A stretch of 64,000 nt of DNA from Streptococcus pneumoniae (GCA_040719455.1 JBFDTN010000001.1:1302001-1366000); one strand, 5' to 3'. Shown: positions 38,680-49,090, numbered from the stretch's first letter. The notes: generated by a model from the letters alone, not told the origin. Program-made: numbers and translations.

Positions 38680-40959
38680 CTAATCTCCTAACGTTACAGT
38701 TAATTCTTTTATTTTTTTCATAGTCGCATTGACTTTGACACTTTGATCGACGACCCTCGTGCCTTTCCCTTTAAAGCTGACTTCAATCCCTAGCCATTCG
38801 CCAAAAATCTCGACATTTTTCTTGGTCCATCCATACATATCTGGCATTTCAGTAAAATCATTGGTTAAAATCAAGACCTGTTGATTGGCTTTAAGATTTT
38901 GCCCTGTCTCCACAGAGAGTTTTTTGATTTTCTTCCCAATCCCAAGAACGATTGGTTGCACCAAGTTGCGACGTAATTCTGCTGAGAAAGCTCCTGGTGA
39001 AATGTCTTGTTTGCCATCTTTTGTCGATGGCATTTTATAGGTCATCTCCTTGGTTGCTTGATCCAAAATCGGCGGTGTGCTTGTCAAATTCAAGCTATCC
39101 TTCATCGCCATCGCTTCTTCAAGAATTGGGTTAAACAAGACTGCCCACTCCACTGATTGGAAGAAATGCTCTGTTTGCTGCTCAGTCGCATAGAGGATAA
39201 ATTCTGGATCCTCTGCTGGCACCATGGCTACCAAGGAGTTGATGTAGTCTGTCGCTCCAGTCAAGTAACCCCCACCATTTTCAGCAGCAATCTGCGCCGT
39301 TCCTGATTTGACAGCTACATTGTACTCTCCTACACGGACAACAGGAACACCATTGGTCTTATCAAATACCGTTCCAAAATAAGGGTCGGTTCCGACATTG
39401 ATCATATATTTACGAGTTTCTTCTGCAGCTTTCTTAGAAACCGGATGTCCTACAATTTCAGACTCACTTTTTCTTACAGCTCCACTCTTGCTGTCTTGAA
39501 TAGCACTGATAAATTTTGGCTCAATCATCACACCGTTATTTGCCACCGCCGAAAAAGCACGGAGCATTTGCACCTGAGTGACTGAGATCCCTTGTCCAAA
39601 AGCACTCATGGCAATGCTGACCTGATTGTCCACAGGAAGCTGCCCAAAGCCTTCGTAGTCCATCCCAAAGCGAGTCGGCAGCCCAAAGCGAAACTTACTC
39701 AAATAATCAATCCATTTGTCATCTCCGATTTTTTGCTGCAAAATCGTCATCCCAACGTTACTAGAATGCGAAAAGCCTTGTGGGAAAGTAGCTGTCAGAG
39801 GCACTGAGATATTACCAGAGTTGACATCCCAGTCACGAATAACCGCATCTGCAATCTTAAGTTCCGAACGGTCATAGTATTCATCAGCTGAAAAGGTTCC
39901 ATTATCAATAGCTGACGCCATGGTCATGACCTTCATGGTCGAACCTGGCTCATACTGAGTCTGATAAAGAGCACTGCTTGAAGCTGTATTATTTAACTCT
40001 TCTAGCCCTTCTTTGGTATCAGGGTCAAAGGTCGGACGTTGTGTTGTTGCAAGAATCTCTCCTGTTTTTGCACTGACCAGTGTCGCACTGGCAAAGCGCC
40101 CCTTGACATTTTCTTGAAGCAAGTCCATACGGGTTTCAAGTAAAGTCTGTAAATCCGCAGACAGAGTCGTATAAACATCTTTTCCATCCTCTGTCTTGAC
40201 CGACACCTGATCAGAACCTGGAATGATATTACCAGCCCTATCTTTTTCATAGGTGACAACGCCATCTGTTCCTGCCAAGATACTATTCATAGCTGCCTCA
40301 ATGCCTGTCTGACCGACGAGAGTCTTACTGCCGTCTTCATTTTCCTGCAGCTGAGCAAGCCCTACTAATAAAGAGGCAAAATTCCCATTTTTATAGCTAC
40401 GATTTGGACTGGTTGTAAAGGCAACCCCTTTGATCTTTGCTTTTTCCAATTCTTCCTTAATCGCACTCATATTGCTAAAGGTGATGCCATTTCCCTTCGC
40501 ACCAAAGGAAACTTGCTGCAAGCCTTTTTGAGATAGCTGGCTTTTTACATAGTCTTTTTCCAAACCAAGGTAGTTATGAAAGACTTCTGCCACCTTGTCA
40601 AATTGCGACTCCTCAACATATAGGATCTCACCTGTTGCAGACTTATACTCTTTATTGATAATAGCATAGACATTATAAGACGTCGCATCTTCGGCAATCG
40701 GAAGACCATTTCGGTCGAAAATCGTTCCTCTCTTGGCGGGGATTTTAACCTCCACCTGATGGACTTTTTTAGCCCCTTCTGCCAAATTCACCCCGAACTT
40801 TTGATCCGTTCCAATGATAATGGCAAAGTTAATCAGAAAGACTAAAAAGAGAAAGATGGTCAACAGACTAAGACTCTTCCCCACTTGCCGCCTGTTTTCA
40901 GCAGGATTTTTTCGATTTTTTAAAGAATGTCTGAGAATTCTTTGCTTCCATTTATCCAT
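38680..40959 (-). CDS. pbp2X: Penicillin-binding protein 2X
   Basis: A 759-residue class B transpeptidase for septal wall synthesis. It has an N-terminal membrane anchor (about 30-50) and a dimerisation domain. The transpeptidase domain carries S340-T-M-K343, the SSN motif (SHSSNVG) and K551-S-G-T. Two C-terminal PASTA domains follow. The residue before KSGT is Val550. At the equivalent site beta-lactam-susceptible pneumococci have Leu (L546), but Val may be normal in this species. It is flanked by ftsL and mraY. Confidence 0.97.
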   Translation of the reverse strand: MDKWKQRILRHSLKNRKNPAENRRQVGKSLSLLTIFLFLVFLINFAIIIGTDQKFGVNLAEGAKKVHQVEVKIPAKRGTIFDRNGLPIAEDATSYNVYAIINKEYKSATGEILYVEESQFDKVAEVFHNYLGLEKDYVKSQLSQKGLQQVSFGAKGNGITFSNMSAIKEELEKAKIKGVAFTTSPNRSYKNGNFASLLVGLAQLQENEDGSKTLVGQTGIEAAMNSILAGTDGVVTYEKDRAGNIIPGSDQVSVKTEDGKDVYTTLSADLQTLLETRMDLLQENVKGRFASATLVSAKTGEILATTQRPTFDPDTKEGLEELNNTASSSALYQTQYEPGSTMKVMTMASAIDNGTFSADEYYDRSELKIADAVIRDWDVNSGNISVPLTATFPQGFSHSSNVGMTILQQKIGDDKWIDYLSKFRFGLPTRFGMDYEGFGQLPVDNQVSIAMSAFGQGISVTQVQMLRAFSAVANNGVMIEPKFISAIQDSKSGAVRKSESEIVGHPVSKKAAEETRKYMINVGTDPYFGTVFDKTNGVPVVRVGEYNVAVKSGTAQIAAENGGGYLTGATDYINSLVAMVPAEDPEFILYATEQQTEHFFQSVEWAVLFNPILEEAMAMKDSLNLTSTPPILDQATKEMTYKMPSTKDGKQDISPGAFSAELRRNLVQPIVLGIGKKIKKLSVETGQNLKANQQVLILTNDFTEMPDMYGWTKKNVEIFGEWLGIEVSFKGKGTRVVDQSVKVNATMKKIKELTVTLGD

Positions 40960-40961
40960 AC

Positions 40962-41273
40962 TTATTCCACCGTTTTAATATGTGCATTGGTTCGTGACAT
41001 TTCTTTTGAATCTGCCAATTTTGACAAGCGCTCCATCCGGCTCAATTCATTGACTTCTTGCTTGGCATCATCTAGCTCTGTCTGCTTGACATTGATTTCT
41101 GCATTGACCTCAGTCAAATCACGTTGCACTTGCAACAATCTTGTCTGCATAAAAACAATCGAAACGGCCACAACAAGGGCTGTTAGGATAATGGATCCGT
41201 AGAAAAATTTCTCTGTCCTAGAAAATTGCTGGATTCGTGCTTGAAAGGCACGACTATTTCTTCTATCTGACAT
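40962..41273 (-). CDS. ftsL: Cell division protein FtsL
   Basis: A 103-residue bitopic protein starting at 41273 ([10 protein letters not shown]). It has a short basic cytoplasmic part, one membrane segment ([17 protein letters not shown]) and an extracellular coiled coil with leucine heptads ([20 protein letters not shown]). It works with DivIC/FtsB and PBP2X at the septum. It lies 7 nt after rsmH and 2 nt before pbp2X. Confidence 0.93.
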   Translation of the reverse strand: MSDRRNSRAFQARIQQFSRTEKFFYGSIILTALVVAVSIVFMQTRLLQVQRDLTEVNAEINVKQTELDDAKQEVNELSRMERLSKLADSKEMSRTNAHIKTVE

Positions 41274-41280
41274 ATCTCTC

Positions 41281-42231
41281 TCATTTCTGTATTTTTTTCG
41301 CCACGCGCAATTTCGCCGAATGAGCACGGTTATTGGCTGCTAGCTCGGCTTCACTTGGCAAAATCGGCTTTCTATTGACCAATTCTAGCTTGGGTTTCAA
41401 ATCATCAGGAATAAAAGGAAGCCCTTTTGGCACATCGACCGTTGACGCCTCTTTAAATAGCTGCTTGGTCAAGCGATCTTCCAAGGAATGAAAGGTAATA
41501 ACCGAAATCCGCCCATCTAAGGCAAGCAAGTCAATGGCTTGTTGGATAGAGTCGTCTGCTGCACCCAGCTCGTCATTGACCTCAATACGAATCGCTTGGA
41601 AAATCTGCTTGGCTGGATGTCCCTTTTTCTTTAATTCCTTAGCTGGCTTAGCTGATTTAATCACTTCTGCTAGCTCAGTCGTCGTTTCAATCGGCTTTTC
41701 ACTTCGAACTTGCTCGATTTTTCGTGCAATTTGCTTGGAGAATTTATCCTCGCCATACTTAAAGAAAATCCGCACCAAATCATGGTAATCATAGCGATTC
41801 ACAACCTCATAAGCCGTTAGTGACGCCGTTTGATCCATCCGCATATCAAGGGGGGCATCTTTTTTATACGAAAATCCGCGTTCTCGCTCATCTAGCTGAG
41901 GACTCGAGACTCCTAAATCATAGCAAATCCCATCAATCTCTTCTACACCTTGCTCCTGCAAGCGTGCTTTTAGATGACGGAAATTATCCTTAATAAAGGT
42001 AACCATGCCTTTTTCAATATAGGGTGCCAAGCGTTTTTGGGCATTCAAAATAGCCGTCTCGTCCTGGTCAAAGGCATAGAGATGACCTTTTTCACTTAAT
42101 TGGCTCAATAAATACTCGCTATGACCCGCCCCGCCCAAAGTCGCATCCACATAGATACCGTCAGGCTTAACCGCTAGCTGGTCAATCGTTTCATGAAGAA
42201 GAACAGTTACATGGTGAAATTCATTTATCAT
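41281..42231 (-). CDS. rsmH: 16S rRNA (cytosine-1402-N4)-methyltransferase RsmH
   Basis: A 316-residue SAM methyltransferase (MraW). I start at 42231 ([17 protein letters not shown]); the longer frame to 42309 lacks family support. The SAM motif is [34 protein letters not shown] and [13 protein letters not shown] are family signatures. A TGG-TATAAT extended -10 box lies only 10-15 nt before the ATG (42246-42241). Transcription from it would give an almost leaderless mRNA, or the real promoter lies further upstream. Confidence 0.96.
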   Translation of the reverse strand: MINEFHHVTVLLHETIDQLAVKPDGIYVDATLGGAGHSEYLLSQLSEKGHLYAFDQDETAILNAQKRLAPYIEKGMVTFIKDNFRHLKARLQEQGVEEIDGICYDLGVSSPQLDERERGFSYKKDAPLDMRMDQTASLTAYEVVNRYDYHDLVRIFFKYGEDKFSKQIARKIEQVRSEKPIETTTELAEVIKSAKPAKELKKKGHPAKQIFQAIRIEVNDELGAADDSIQQAIDLLALDGRISVITFHSLEDRLTKQLFKEASTVDVPKGLPFIPDDLKPKLELVNRKPILPSEAELAANNRAHSAKLRVAKKIQK

Positions 42232-42303
42232 ATCCTTACCATTATACCACATTCTTCTGCTATTCTCCCTTAAAAAGAAAATTGAAGTTTTTTTATACTT
42301 TTT

Positions 42304-42375
42304 TGTCAATTATGATTGACATTTTTAAATATAGGAGTTATAATGAAAACGAAAACAAGTCAAGTATAATTGACA
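42304..42375 (+). promoter_or_regulatory. Promoter with two 18-bp operators for the XRE operon
   Basis: TTGACA (42316-42321), 17-nt spacer, TATAAT (42339-42344). Two palindromes, TGTCAATTATGATTGACA (42304-42321) and AGTCAAGTATAATTGACA (42358-42375), share the GTCAA/TTGAC arms. The first overlaps the -35 and the second lies just after the transcription start, with centres 54 bp apart. This is the classic layout for autorepression by the small XRE regulator downstream. The leader from 42376 to 42503 shows nothing else clear. Confidence 0.88.
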
Positions 42376-42503
42376 TATTTTTTAGTTGTTTAGTTTTCAT
42401 TTATTACGAGGCGACAAGTCGCAGGTAGAATTTAGGTTAGGCAAGACAAGTGAACGACGTAATAACTGAAAATGAAATGACTATATATAGAATGGAGGTC
42501 AAG

Positions 42504-42692
42504 ATGAATCGCGTCACCTTCTATCGTAAGGAACAAAAACTCTCCCAGCTGGAGCTGGCAAAAGCCATTGGTGTCTCCAGACAGACCATTAACATGATTG
42601 AAAACGACAAGTACAACCCTACTTTGGAACTCTGTATCAATCTCGCTCACGCTCTCAAAACAGACCTAAACAGCCTTTTTTGGGAAGACTAG
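42504..42692 (+). CDS. Small XRE-family regulator
   Basis: A 62-residue Cro/CI-type helix-turn-helix protein starting at 42504 behind a GGAGG site. The HTH is SQLELAKAIGVSRQTINMIE, followed by NPTLELCINLAHAL. Such minimal regulators (YozG/YgzD-like) usually repress their own operon of membrane proteins. An in-frame extension to 42450 exists but lacks an RBS and family support. Confidence 0.92.
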   Translation: MNRVTFYRKEQKLSQLELAKAIGVSRQTINMIENDKYNPTLELCINLAHALKTDLNSLFWED

Positions 42693-42704
42693 AAAGGAAA
42701 TCCT

Positions 42705-43103
42705 ATGGACAAGCACGAAAACTCTATCTCACTAGATCTAAAAACTCTTATTTTCTTTACCTTTAGTCAGATCATTTTAGCGACCATCATCATTGACGGC
42801 TATCTTCATGGGAAATCCTATCATCTTATTCTCCTGTATCTGTTCCTATTTGCCTTACATACGAATAAAATAGCCATTATCAAAAAGCAACCTGAAAAAC
42901 TCGTCATCTATAATCTCCATCAAATCGTCGCAGAATTTGCCCTTCTCATCATTCTAGCAGTCGGTGTCGCAGTAGGTACGGTGAAACCTCTCCTTATCAT
43001 CGCTCCCATCCTACTTGGTCTTCACATCATTTTCCTAAGCTATACAATCTTTAAAACCTTCAAGCAAACTAGAAAGGATAACAATCATGAAAACAAATAC
43101 TAA
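42705..43103 (+). CDS. Predicted membrane protein, four helices
   Basis: A 132-residue protein with about four hydrophobic segments (LIFFTFSQIILATIII, LILLYLFLFALH, FALLIILAVGVAV, PLLIIAPILLGLHIIFL) and charged ends. I do not recognise a named family with confidence. It follows the XRE regulator by 12 nt with a GAAAGGA site and overlaps the next small gene, so it belongs to the same operon. Confidence 0.75.
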   Translation: MDKHENSISLDLKTLIFFTFSQIILATIIIDGYLHGKSYHLILLYLFLFALHTNKIAIIKKQPEKLVIYNLHQIVAEFALLIILAVGVAVGTVKPLLIIAPILLGLHIIFLSYTIFKTFKQTRKDNNHENKY

Positions 43104-43272
43104 ATACATTCTCTCACTCTCCTCCGCCCTTCTTATTTTATTAGTCATCCGCCTAGCCTTTGCCAACTGGCAATTAGAACAGCTCCTCAACTGGAAAGTC
43201 ATCGTCCAACTCCTTATTACACTCCTCTTTTTAGTCCCTGTTTTTTATATGAAATCTAATAAAGAAAAATAA
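43087..43272 (+). CDS. Small two-helix membrane protein
   Basis: A 61-residue protein with two hydrophobic segments (LSLSSALLILLVIRLAFA and VIVQLLITLLFLVPVFY) and a basic end. It overlaps the previous gene by 17 nt and has a ribosome site GAAAGGA inside it. The function is unknown. Overlap and order argue for translational coupling. Confidence 0.7.
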   Translation: MKTNTKYILSLSSALLILLVIRLAFANWQLEQLLNWKVIVQLLITLLFLVPVFYMKSNKEK

Positions 43273-43291
43273 GCTATACAGGAGAAGATTT

Positions 43292-43807
43292 ATGAAAAAA
43301 GAAAATCTACACCTACGCTTTATCCGCTTCTTCTACAATATCACTGGAGAGTTAGATGAGTACACCATCCAAGAAATCAACTATTTTGGAAACAATATGT
43401 ATATGCTCATTTGTGCAACTATCTAACTATCCATTATCATCTCTTTCTTGGGATTTGAAGACCTGTCTGAACTCGTCTCAATCCTAGGTTTTATCATTGC
43501 ACTTACCAAACAAGAGCGACTTATTCGACGTCTAAGACTCCACAAACTTGAAATTACTCCTTCCGAGCTACCATTAGCACGCAAAAAGATGTTCAAGCGT
43601 ACCCTTTTAGAAACAGCATGGATTGTCCTTGTGTCAATTATCACCTGTCTCCTACTTTGGAATCTGAATATTCCACAAGAGAGTGGTACAGGCTTTGAGA
43701 CATTCTGGTACATGGCAGCACCTAGCAGTTCTATCCTCATCACGAGCATTGCTTTTGTCTGTCTATTTATGAAGAATCGTCGCAGAATTGTTATTGTCGA
43801 AGATTAG
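43292..43807 (+). pseudogene. DUF3278-like membrane protein with in-frame stop
   Basis: From an ATG at 43292 (RBS AGGAGA) the frame reads MKKENLHLRFIRFFYNITGE and continues for 44 codons to a TAA at 43424-43426. The same frame then stays open to 43807 with membrane segments and a basic tail. Together they form a 171-residue protein resembling the intact neighbour at 43817 (its start reads RFYGITGPLDEYKRRE). A single-base change (for example CAA to TAA) would explain it. The downstream half has an internal ATG candidate but no clear RBS. Confidence 0.8.
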
Positions 43808-43816
43808 GAGAATCCC

Positions 43817-44344
43817 ATGAACAAAGAAACCTTTATCGAAAAACTAATGAAACGCTTTTATGGCATTACAGGTCCCTTGGATGAATACAAGCGCAGAGAG
43901 CTTGATAGAATTGGCAATCTTTGCTTTATCTATCTCTTTTGGGTACTCTTGATTGGCAATCTCTGTGCCATATTGCTAGCCGACACGTACCCTGAAACCG
44001 TAGCCTTTGCCTATCCTGCTATTCTCACATTCTGCATCTTTCTTGCACTTAGCTATATCATCTACCGCACGCACAAACTTCACTTGATGGATATTGACGA
44101 GGAAGAATTAACGAAACAAGAACAGAAAAAAATGCGTTTTGCAGGACTAAAACAAGGCCTATTCTTTGGAATTTTCACATGGATATTTCACGGAACTTTC
44201 AACTTTATTGACAATAGGCCACTCATCGAAAGTTTCTTATCACCAAAATCAATCGTTATCCTTATCTTGAATACTCTATTCATGGGAATTTTCACTCATT
44301 TCTACCTCAAATGGCGGAAAAAATCTGCTCATAAAAACGATTAA
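43817..44344 (+). CDS. DUF3278-like membrane protein
   Basis: A 175-residue protein with a conserved N-terminal RFYGITGPLDEYKRRELDRIG block and four membrane segments. A cytoplasmic loop rich in Glu/Lys lies near residues 90-115. It sits 9 nt after the broken paralogue and is part of the XRE operon. The family accompanies small XRE regulators in lactobacilli and streptococci. Its role is unknown; links to bacteriocin immunity are only speculation. Confidence 0.8.
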   Translation: MNKETFIEKLMKRFYGITGPLDEYKRRELDRIGNLCFIYLFWVLLIGNLCAILLADTYPETVAFAYPAILTFCIFLALSYIIYRTHKLHLMDIDEEELTKQEQKKMRFAGLKQGLFFGIFTWIFHGTFNFIDNRPLIESFLSPKSIVILILNTLFMGIFTHFYLKWRKKSAHKND

Positions 44345-44358
44345 AAAAGGAGCATTCC

Positions 44359-44772
44359 ATGATTACAATCCAACCCTATCTCCATTACCAAGAAAAAGAA
44401 ATCCTGCCACTCTATCAAGCAGTCGGATGGAGCAACTACACAAAGGATCCATCTATGCTACAAAGAGCCTATGTGCACTCACTCTGTACGCTTGGAGCTT
44501 ATCACAAAGATCAGCTCGTCGGCATTATTCGAGTGGTAGGAGATGAGGCATCTATTCTCTATATCCAAGACCTCATTGTGCTGCCTTTTTATCAACGAAA
44601 GGGCATTGGAACAAAGCTCTTGAAGGACATTCTAAAACGCTACCCTAAGATCTATCAAATTGTCCTCTTGACAGACCAAACGGAAAAGACAAAACAATTC
44701 TACCAATCTTTAGGATTTAGCCCTGTTGACCAGCTAGAATGTCGTAGTTTCATCTATACAGGTACTCACTAG
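44359..44772 (+). CDS. GNAT-family N-acetyltransferase
   Basis: A 137-residue acetyltransferase. The acetyl-CoA binding motif A is DLIVLPFYQRKGIGTKLLK (QRKGIG), followed by a FYQSLGF motif typical of motif B. The substrate is unknown. It lies 14 nt after the DUF3278-like gene with an AAAGGAG site and ends the XRE operon. Confidence 0.9.
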   Translation: MITIQPYLHYQEKEILPLYQAVGWSNYTKDPSMLQRAYVHSLCTLGAYHKDQLVGIIRVVGDEASILYIQDLIVLPFYQRKGIGTKLLKDILKRYPKIYQIVLLTDQTEKTKQFYQSLGFSPVDQLECRSFIYTGTH

Positions 44773-45094
44773 GAATCTTACAGCCTATAAGCATCCAAGA
44801 GCAAGACCAGGACAAACGTCTCCGATTTTGTTTTGTAGATTTAACAGTTTGACGCCGTCTTGTCTGGTTTGTAGAACATTGACACATCAATATTCTATTA
44901 GAAGAGGCTAGTGAATTGCTTTTCGCTAGAGCTATTTCCAACCTTTCATAATTCTCCATTATGAGAGCATTAACTTACGGGGTGTGAACAGTCCACTGGA
45001 TGTTCATACCTAAGCTCGGAAACTAGAAAGCGAAGACGACAAAATCGATTTCCCTCACTCCAACTCTTTTTTTCTATGTAAATGGTTCCATTCA
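44773..45094. repeat. Long intergenic repeat copy A (inverted relative to 61190-61490)
   Basis: No gene is supported here. Reading from about 44811 to 45070, this spacer is a diverged reverse-complement copy of about 61190-61490. Shared blocks include GAATTGCTTTTCG, CATTGA..ATCAA, TGTTCATACCT and AGCTCGGAAACTAGAAAGCGAAGA. The copy at 61190 has an extra repeat of the last module. A degraded 13-bp hairpin around CAGTCCACTGGA lies near 44980-45005. Confidence 0.7.
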
Positions 45095-45123
45095 TTGAAA
45101 AGCTTCCTATTTTAGGGTAAAAT
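45095..45123 (+). promoter_or_regulatory. Promoter of the amino-acid ABC transporter operon
   Basis: TTGAAA (45095-45100), 17-nt spacer, TAAAAT (45118-45123). The transporter start is 30 nt further on, behind an AGGAGA site. Confidence 0.82.
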
Positions 45124-45152
45124 AGAATGAATACTATATATAGGAGATAACT

Positions 45153-46718
45153 ATGAAGAAATTATTCTTATCTGTGTTGGCATTTCTCATGTTTACGCTG
45201 GGATTTGCCGACCTTGCCCATGCGGATGAGTATCTTCGGATTGGGATGGAGGCAGCCTACGCTCCCTTCAACTGGACGCAAGATGATGATTCCAATGGTG
45301 CTGTCAAAATTGAAGGGACCAATCAGTACGCCAACGGTTACGATGTCCAAATCGCGAAGCAAATCGCTAAGGAATTGGGCAAAGAACCCTTGGTTGTAAA
45401 AACCTCTTGGAACGGCTTGATTCCCGCTCTGACCTCTGGCAAACTCGATATGATTATCGCAGGGATGAGTCCAACAGCAGAGCGTAAAAAGGAAATTGCC
45501 TTTTCAAATAGCTACTACACCAGTGAACCTGTTGTCCTTGTCAGAAAAGACGGCGCCTTTGCCAACGCCAATACCTTGGAAGATTTTGATGGAGCAAAAA
45601 TCACCTCTCAACAAGGGGTCTATCTCTACAACCTCATTTCTCAACTGAAAGGGGCAAAACAAGAGACAGCTATGGGAGATTTTGCTCAAATGCGCCAAGC
45701 TCTTGAGTCAGGTGTCATTGATGGCTATATCTCAGAACGCCCAGAAGCCCTAACTGCTGAAGCTGCCAACTCTGCCTTTAAAATGATTCAATTCAAAAAA
45801 GGCTTCGAAGCTGGTGAGGAAGATGCTTCAATTGCCGTTGGTATGCGAAAGGATGACAGCCGCATCGCGCAGGTCAATACTGCGATTTCTCGTATCACAC
45901 CAGAAGATCAAGTCACACTCATGGACAAGATGATTAAAAATCAGCCCGTTGACACCGAGGACGAAGAAGCAAAACCATCATTTCTTGCCCAAGTCGCAAA
46001 AATCCTCCAAGAGAACTGGCCTCAATTCTTGCGCGGAACAGGTATCACCCTACTCATTTCCATCACAGGAACTATCGTGGGCTTAATCATCGGACTTTTG
46101 ATCGGTGTCTATCGCACAGCCCCAATCTCAAGCAACAAAACGCTTGCGTTCTTACAAAAAGCCTTTGGCTGGTTCCTCAATGTCTATATCGAAATCTTCC
46201 GTGGCACACCGATGATCGTTCAATCTATGGTTATCTATTACGGTTCTGCCCAAGCTTTCGGTATTTCCATTGACCGCACGATTGCTGCGATTTTCATCGT
46301 ATCGATCAATACCGGAGCATATATGAGTGAGATTGTTCGCGGAGGTATCTTTGCCGTTGATAAAGGTCAATTTGAAGCCGCAACCGCTCTTGGCATGACC
46401 CATAACCAAACCATGCGCAAGGTCGTCTTGCCACAGGTTATCCGCAATATTCTTCCAGCAACAGGAAATGAATTTGTCATCAATATCAAAGACACATCTG
46501 TATTGAACGTGATTTCAGTGGTGGAGCTCTACTTCTCAGGAAATACCATCGCTACTCAAACCTACCAATACTTCCAAACCTTTACCATCATCGCCGTGAT
46601 TTACTTTATCTTAACCTTTACTATCACGCGCATCCTCCGCTATGTGGAGCGTCGCTTTGATACCGACAGCTACACAACAGGAGCTAATCAAATGCAAACA
46701 GGGGAGATGAAACTATGA
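45153..46718 (+). CDS. Amino-acid ABC transporter, substrate-binding/permease fusion
   Basis: A 521-residue fusion. A signal peptide (about 1-24) and a periplasmic-binding-protein-like domain (27-265, starting [15 protein letters not shown]) are joined to a HisM/GlnP-type permease domain (about 290-500). The permease has the [18 protein letters not shown] and [21 protein letters not shown] motifs. The conserved Arg/Asp pattern of the pocket suggests a polar or basic amino acid; the exact substrate cannot be read. It overlaps the ATPase gene by 4 nt. Confidence 0.95.
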   Translation: MKKLFLSVLAFLMFTLGFADLAHADEYLRIGMEAAYAPFNWTQDDDSNGAVKIEGTNQYANGYDVQIAKQIAKELGKEPLVVKTSWNGLIPALTSGKLDMIIAGMSPTAERKKEIAFSNSYYTSEPVVLVRKDGAFANANTLEDFDGAKITSQQGVYLYNLISQLKGAKQETAMGDFAQMRQALESGVIDGYISERPEALTAEAANSAFKMIQFKKGFEAGEEDASIAVGMRKDDSRIAQVNTAISRITPEDQVTLMDKMIKNQPVDTEDEEAKPSFLAQVAKILQENWPQFLRGTGITLLISITGTIVGLIIGLLIGVYRTAPISSNKTLAFLQKAFGWFLNVYIEIFRGTPMIVQSMVIYYGSAQAFGISIDRTIAAIFIVSINTGAYMSEIVRGGIFAVDKGQFEAATALGMTHNQTMRKVVLPQVIRNILPATGNEFVINIKDTSVLNVISVVELYFSGNTIATQTYQYFQTFTIIAVIYFILTFTITRILRYVERRFDTDSYTTGANQMQTGEMKL

Positions 46719-47455
46719 GTCAAACCATTTTAGAAATCAAACACCTCAAAAAATCCTACGGACAAAACGAAGTCCTCAAGGACATCTCTCTAACCGTCCA
46801 CCAAGGTGAGGTCATCTCGATCATCGGAAGCTCAGGAAGCGGAAAATCCACCTTCCTACGCTCGATTAACCTCTTAGAGGTGCCAACAGCTGGAGAAATC
46901 CTCTACCATGGCGACAATGTTCTTGAAAAAGACTACGACCTCACTCGTTATCGTGAAAAGCTGGGCATGGTCTTTCAATCTTTCAATCTTTTTGAAAATC
47001 TCAATGTCTTGGAAAACACCATCGTAGCACAAACCACAGTCCTTAAACGTGAACGAGCAGAAGCTGAAAAAATCGCCAAAGAAAACCTAAACAAGGTCGG
47101 CATGGGCGAGCAATATTGGTCAGCTAAGCCAAAACAACTCTCTGGTGGACAAAAACAGCGTGTCGCTATCGCTCGTGCGCTCTCCATGAATCCAGACGCC
47201 ATCCTCTTTGATGAACCAACATCAGCCCTTGACCCTGAAATGGTCGGAGAAGTTCTGAAAATCATGAAAGAGCTAGCTCAGGAAGGACTCACTATGATTG
47301 TGGTGACCCACGAAATGGAATTCGCCCGCGACGTCTCTAGCCGTGTCATCTTCATGGATAAAGGCATTATCGCAGAAGAAGGGAAACCTGAGCAAATCTT
47401 TACCAATCCAAAAGAAGAGCGCACCAAGGAATTCCTTCAACGTTACCTACGCTAA
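46715..47455 (+). CDS. Amino-acid ABC transporter ATP-binding protein
   Basis: A 246-residue ATPase of the GlnQ/HisP class. Walker A is GSSGSGKST, the signature is [15 protein letters not shown], and Walker B is [17 protein letters not shown] with the H-loop [10 protein letters not shown]. It pairs with the fused binding protein/permease in front (ATGA overlap). The operon terminator downstream is split by IS1182. Confidence 0.96.
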   Translation: MSQTILEIKHLKKSYGQNEVLKDISLTVHQGEVISIIGSSGSGKSTFLRSINLLEVPTAGEILYHGDNVLEKDYDLTRYREKLGMVFQSFNLFENLNVLENTIVAQTTVLKRERAEAEKIAKENLNKVGMGEQYWSAKPKQLSGGQKQRVAIARALSMNPDAILFDEPTSALDPEMVGEVLKIMKELAQEGLTMIVVTHEMEFARDVSSRVIFMDKGIIAEEGKPEQIFTNPKEERTKEFLQRYLR

Positions 47456-47479
47456 TCAAAACAGGAGTCGGTTTTATCC

Positions 47480-49090
47480 GAGACCACTGAAAAAGTCCCC
47501 TTAATATTTTATATGAACAGAAAACGAGGAATCTCTCTAGAATTAGAGTTGCTTCCTCGTTTCTTTTTGACTATTTTCGGTTTATTAGAGTCATAATTCG
47601 TTTCATATTGACCACAAAGATGGTTGTAGCTGCCTGTAACTCCATGTTGAAAAGACCTGATGCCCTGGCGACATCAAGACCATGTCTTTGTTTGAGTTCC
47701 GCATTCTTTGCTTCTATCTTGTAGCGATGTCTAGCCATTTCTTTAAAATAGGGTGTTTCCTGAAATCGTTTCTGAAAAAGATGGACATCACTTTTGATAG
47801 TAATGGAGTAAGTCTTTGATTTCGCACCATCTTTATAACATCCTTTTTTAGAAGGGCAAATCTTACATTTTTCAATATCAAAGTAATGGGTTGTTTTTTG
47901 GTTTCGCTTCTGATTCTTCTTACCAGTTCTTGCCTTACGAACAGCCATGTGCCCTTCGGGACAGACAAAGAGACCTGCGTCTTTATTAAACTCAAACGCA
48001 TCCTCTTCTTTACGGTATCCTTTTGAAACAGAAGGATTTAGTTTTGAGACCAAATGAATCTTTTCTTCTCGAGCTAATTGAATATTCTCTTTTCCTGAAT
48101 AAGCAGTATCACCAATAATAGTGTCTACTTCAACACCATTTTCCTTTGTTTTCTCATACAAGCTAGGAAGATATTTCCCGTCACTTTGCTCACCCGAAGT
48201 CACCACACAAGCAGTAATAATCCGTTCGTCCGTCATCGCAACATGGCTTTTATAACCATAGAAGGAGCTATCCGCTGTCTTATGTCCAACTCTAGCTTCT
48301 TCTTTGACAGAGGCTTGTAAGTGTTCTAAGTCATCATCAACAGCTTCTTTGAGGTAATTATACTTTTGTGAGACTGCGGGCAGAGCCAAAATGTTTTTGT
48401 GTTTTTCTACCACAGTCATGAGCTTCTCGGTATAAGCCAATTCCGCTTCAAGGTTATCTTCCTGAGGTTTATTTGGGAACTCAGTTTTGATGCTTTCAGA
48501 ATACTGGTAGATCGTTCTTCGTAAGGCTCTTGAGCGTTCCCTAAGGACTTCTTGAGGTTTCTTCTGGTTGTAATGAGACTTAGTGTGCGTGGCATCCACG
48601 ATAAGAAGTTTACTTTTAATCAAGTTGTGTTCAATGGCAATTTGAACAGATTTATAGATTAGTAAATCAAGTAAACGATCATCTTTAATCCGAAGTTTTC
48701 TAAATTTTGTCAGAGATGAAGGTTCAATGACAGAATCTTCAGGAGCTAGACCAAGAAAGAATTTAAAGGCCATATCTGAAAAAGAGCGCTCAACCACATC
48801 CACATCAGATAACTTGTAAATATCTTTCAACAAGAGATATTTGAACATCATAATCGGCGAATAGGCCTTGCGTCCAAAATCAAGGCGATAATTCTTTTCC
48901 AATTCATCATAAATAAAGCTAAAATCACAGAGTTCAGTTAGCTGGCGTAAAAAATGGGTTTTAGGAACTACAATATCATATAAACTAGTGTAAGGACTAA
49001 CATCCAAAGTTAACGGATTATCAAGCATAATCTCTCCTCAACTCTAGTATAGCAAAAAGCCATCATTTTGATGACTTTTTCAGTGGTCTC
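47480..49090 (-). mobile_element. IS1182-family insertion sequence
   Basis: A 1611-bp element with perfect 18-bp terminal repeats GAGACCACTGAAAAAGTC (47480-47497) and its complement (49073-49090), carrying one intact transposase. It is inserted between AAAACAGGAGTCGG and CCGCTCCTGTTTTTT, which together form the hairpin of the ABC operon terminator. The flanks GTTTTATCC and GTTTCATCC are similar but not a clean target duplication. Confidence 0.92.
47571..49028 (-). CDS. IS1182-family transposase
   Basis: A 485-residue transposase. The N-terminal IS5/IS1182 domain carries SPIMMFKYLLLKDIYKLSD, and the DDE motifs include LLIVDATHTKSHY, DTIIGDTAYSGKENI and a C-terminal RYKIEAKNAELKQRHG. It appears full length and intact. 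Confidence 0.93.
   Translation of the reverse strand: MLDNPLTLDVSPYTSLYDIVVPKTHFLRQLTELCDFSFIYDELEKNYRLDFGRKAYSPIMMFKYLLLKDIYKLSDVDVVERSFSDMAFKFFLGLAPEDSVIEPSSLTKFRKLRIKDDRLLDLLIYKSVQIAIEHNLIKSKLLIVDATHTKSHYNQKKPQEVLRERSRALRRTIYQYSESIKTEFPNKPQEDNLEAELAYTEKLMTVVEKHKNILALPAVSQKYNYLKEAVDDDLEHLQASVKEEARVGHKTADSSFYGYKSHVAMTDERIITACVVTSGEQSDGKYLPSLYEKTKENGVEVDTIIGDTAYSGKENIQLAREEKIHLVSKLNPSVSKGYRKEEDAFEFNKDAGLFVCPEGHMAVRKARTGKKNQKRNQKTTHYFDIEKCKICPSKKGCYKDGAKSKTYSITIKSDVHLFQKRFQETPYFKEMARHRYKIEAKNAELKQRHGLDVARASGLFNMELQAATTIFVVNMKRIMTLINRK

Noticed and set aside
44750-44959. 69-codon minus-strand reading frame after the GNAT gene
   Set aside because: It coincides with the intergenic repeat shared with 61190-61490 and is not preserved as a frame there.
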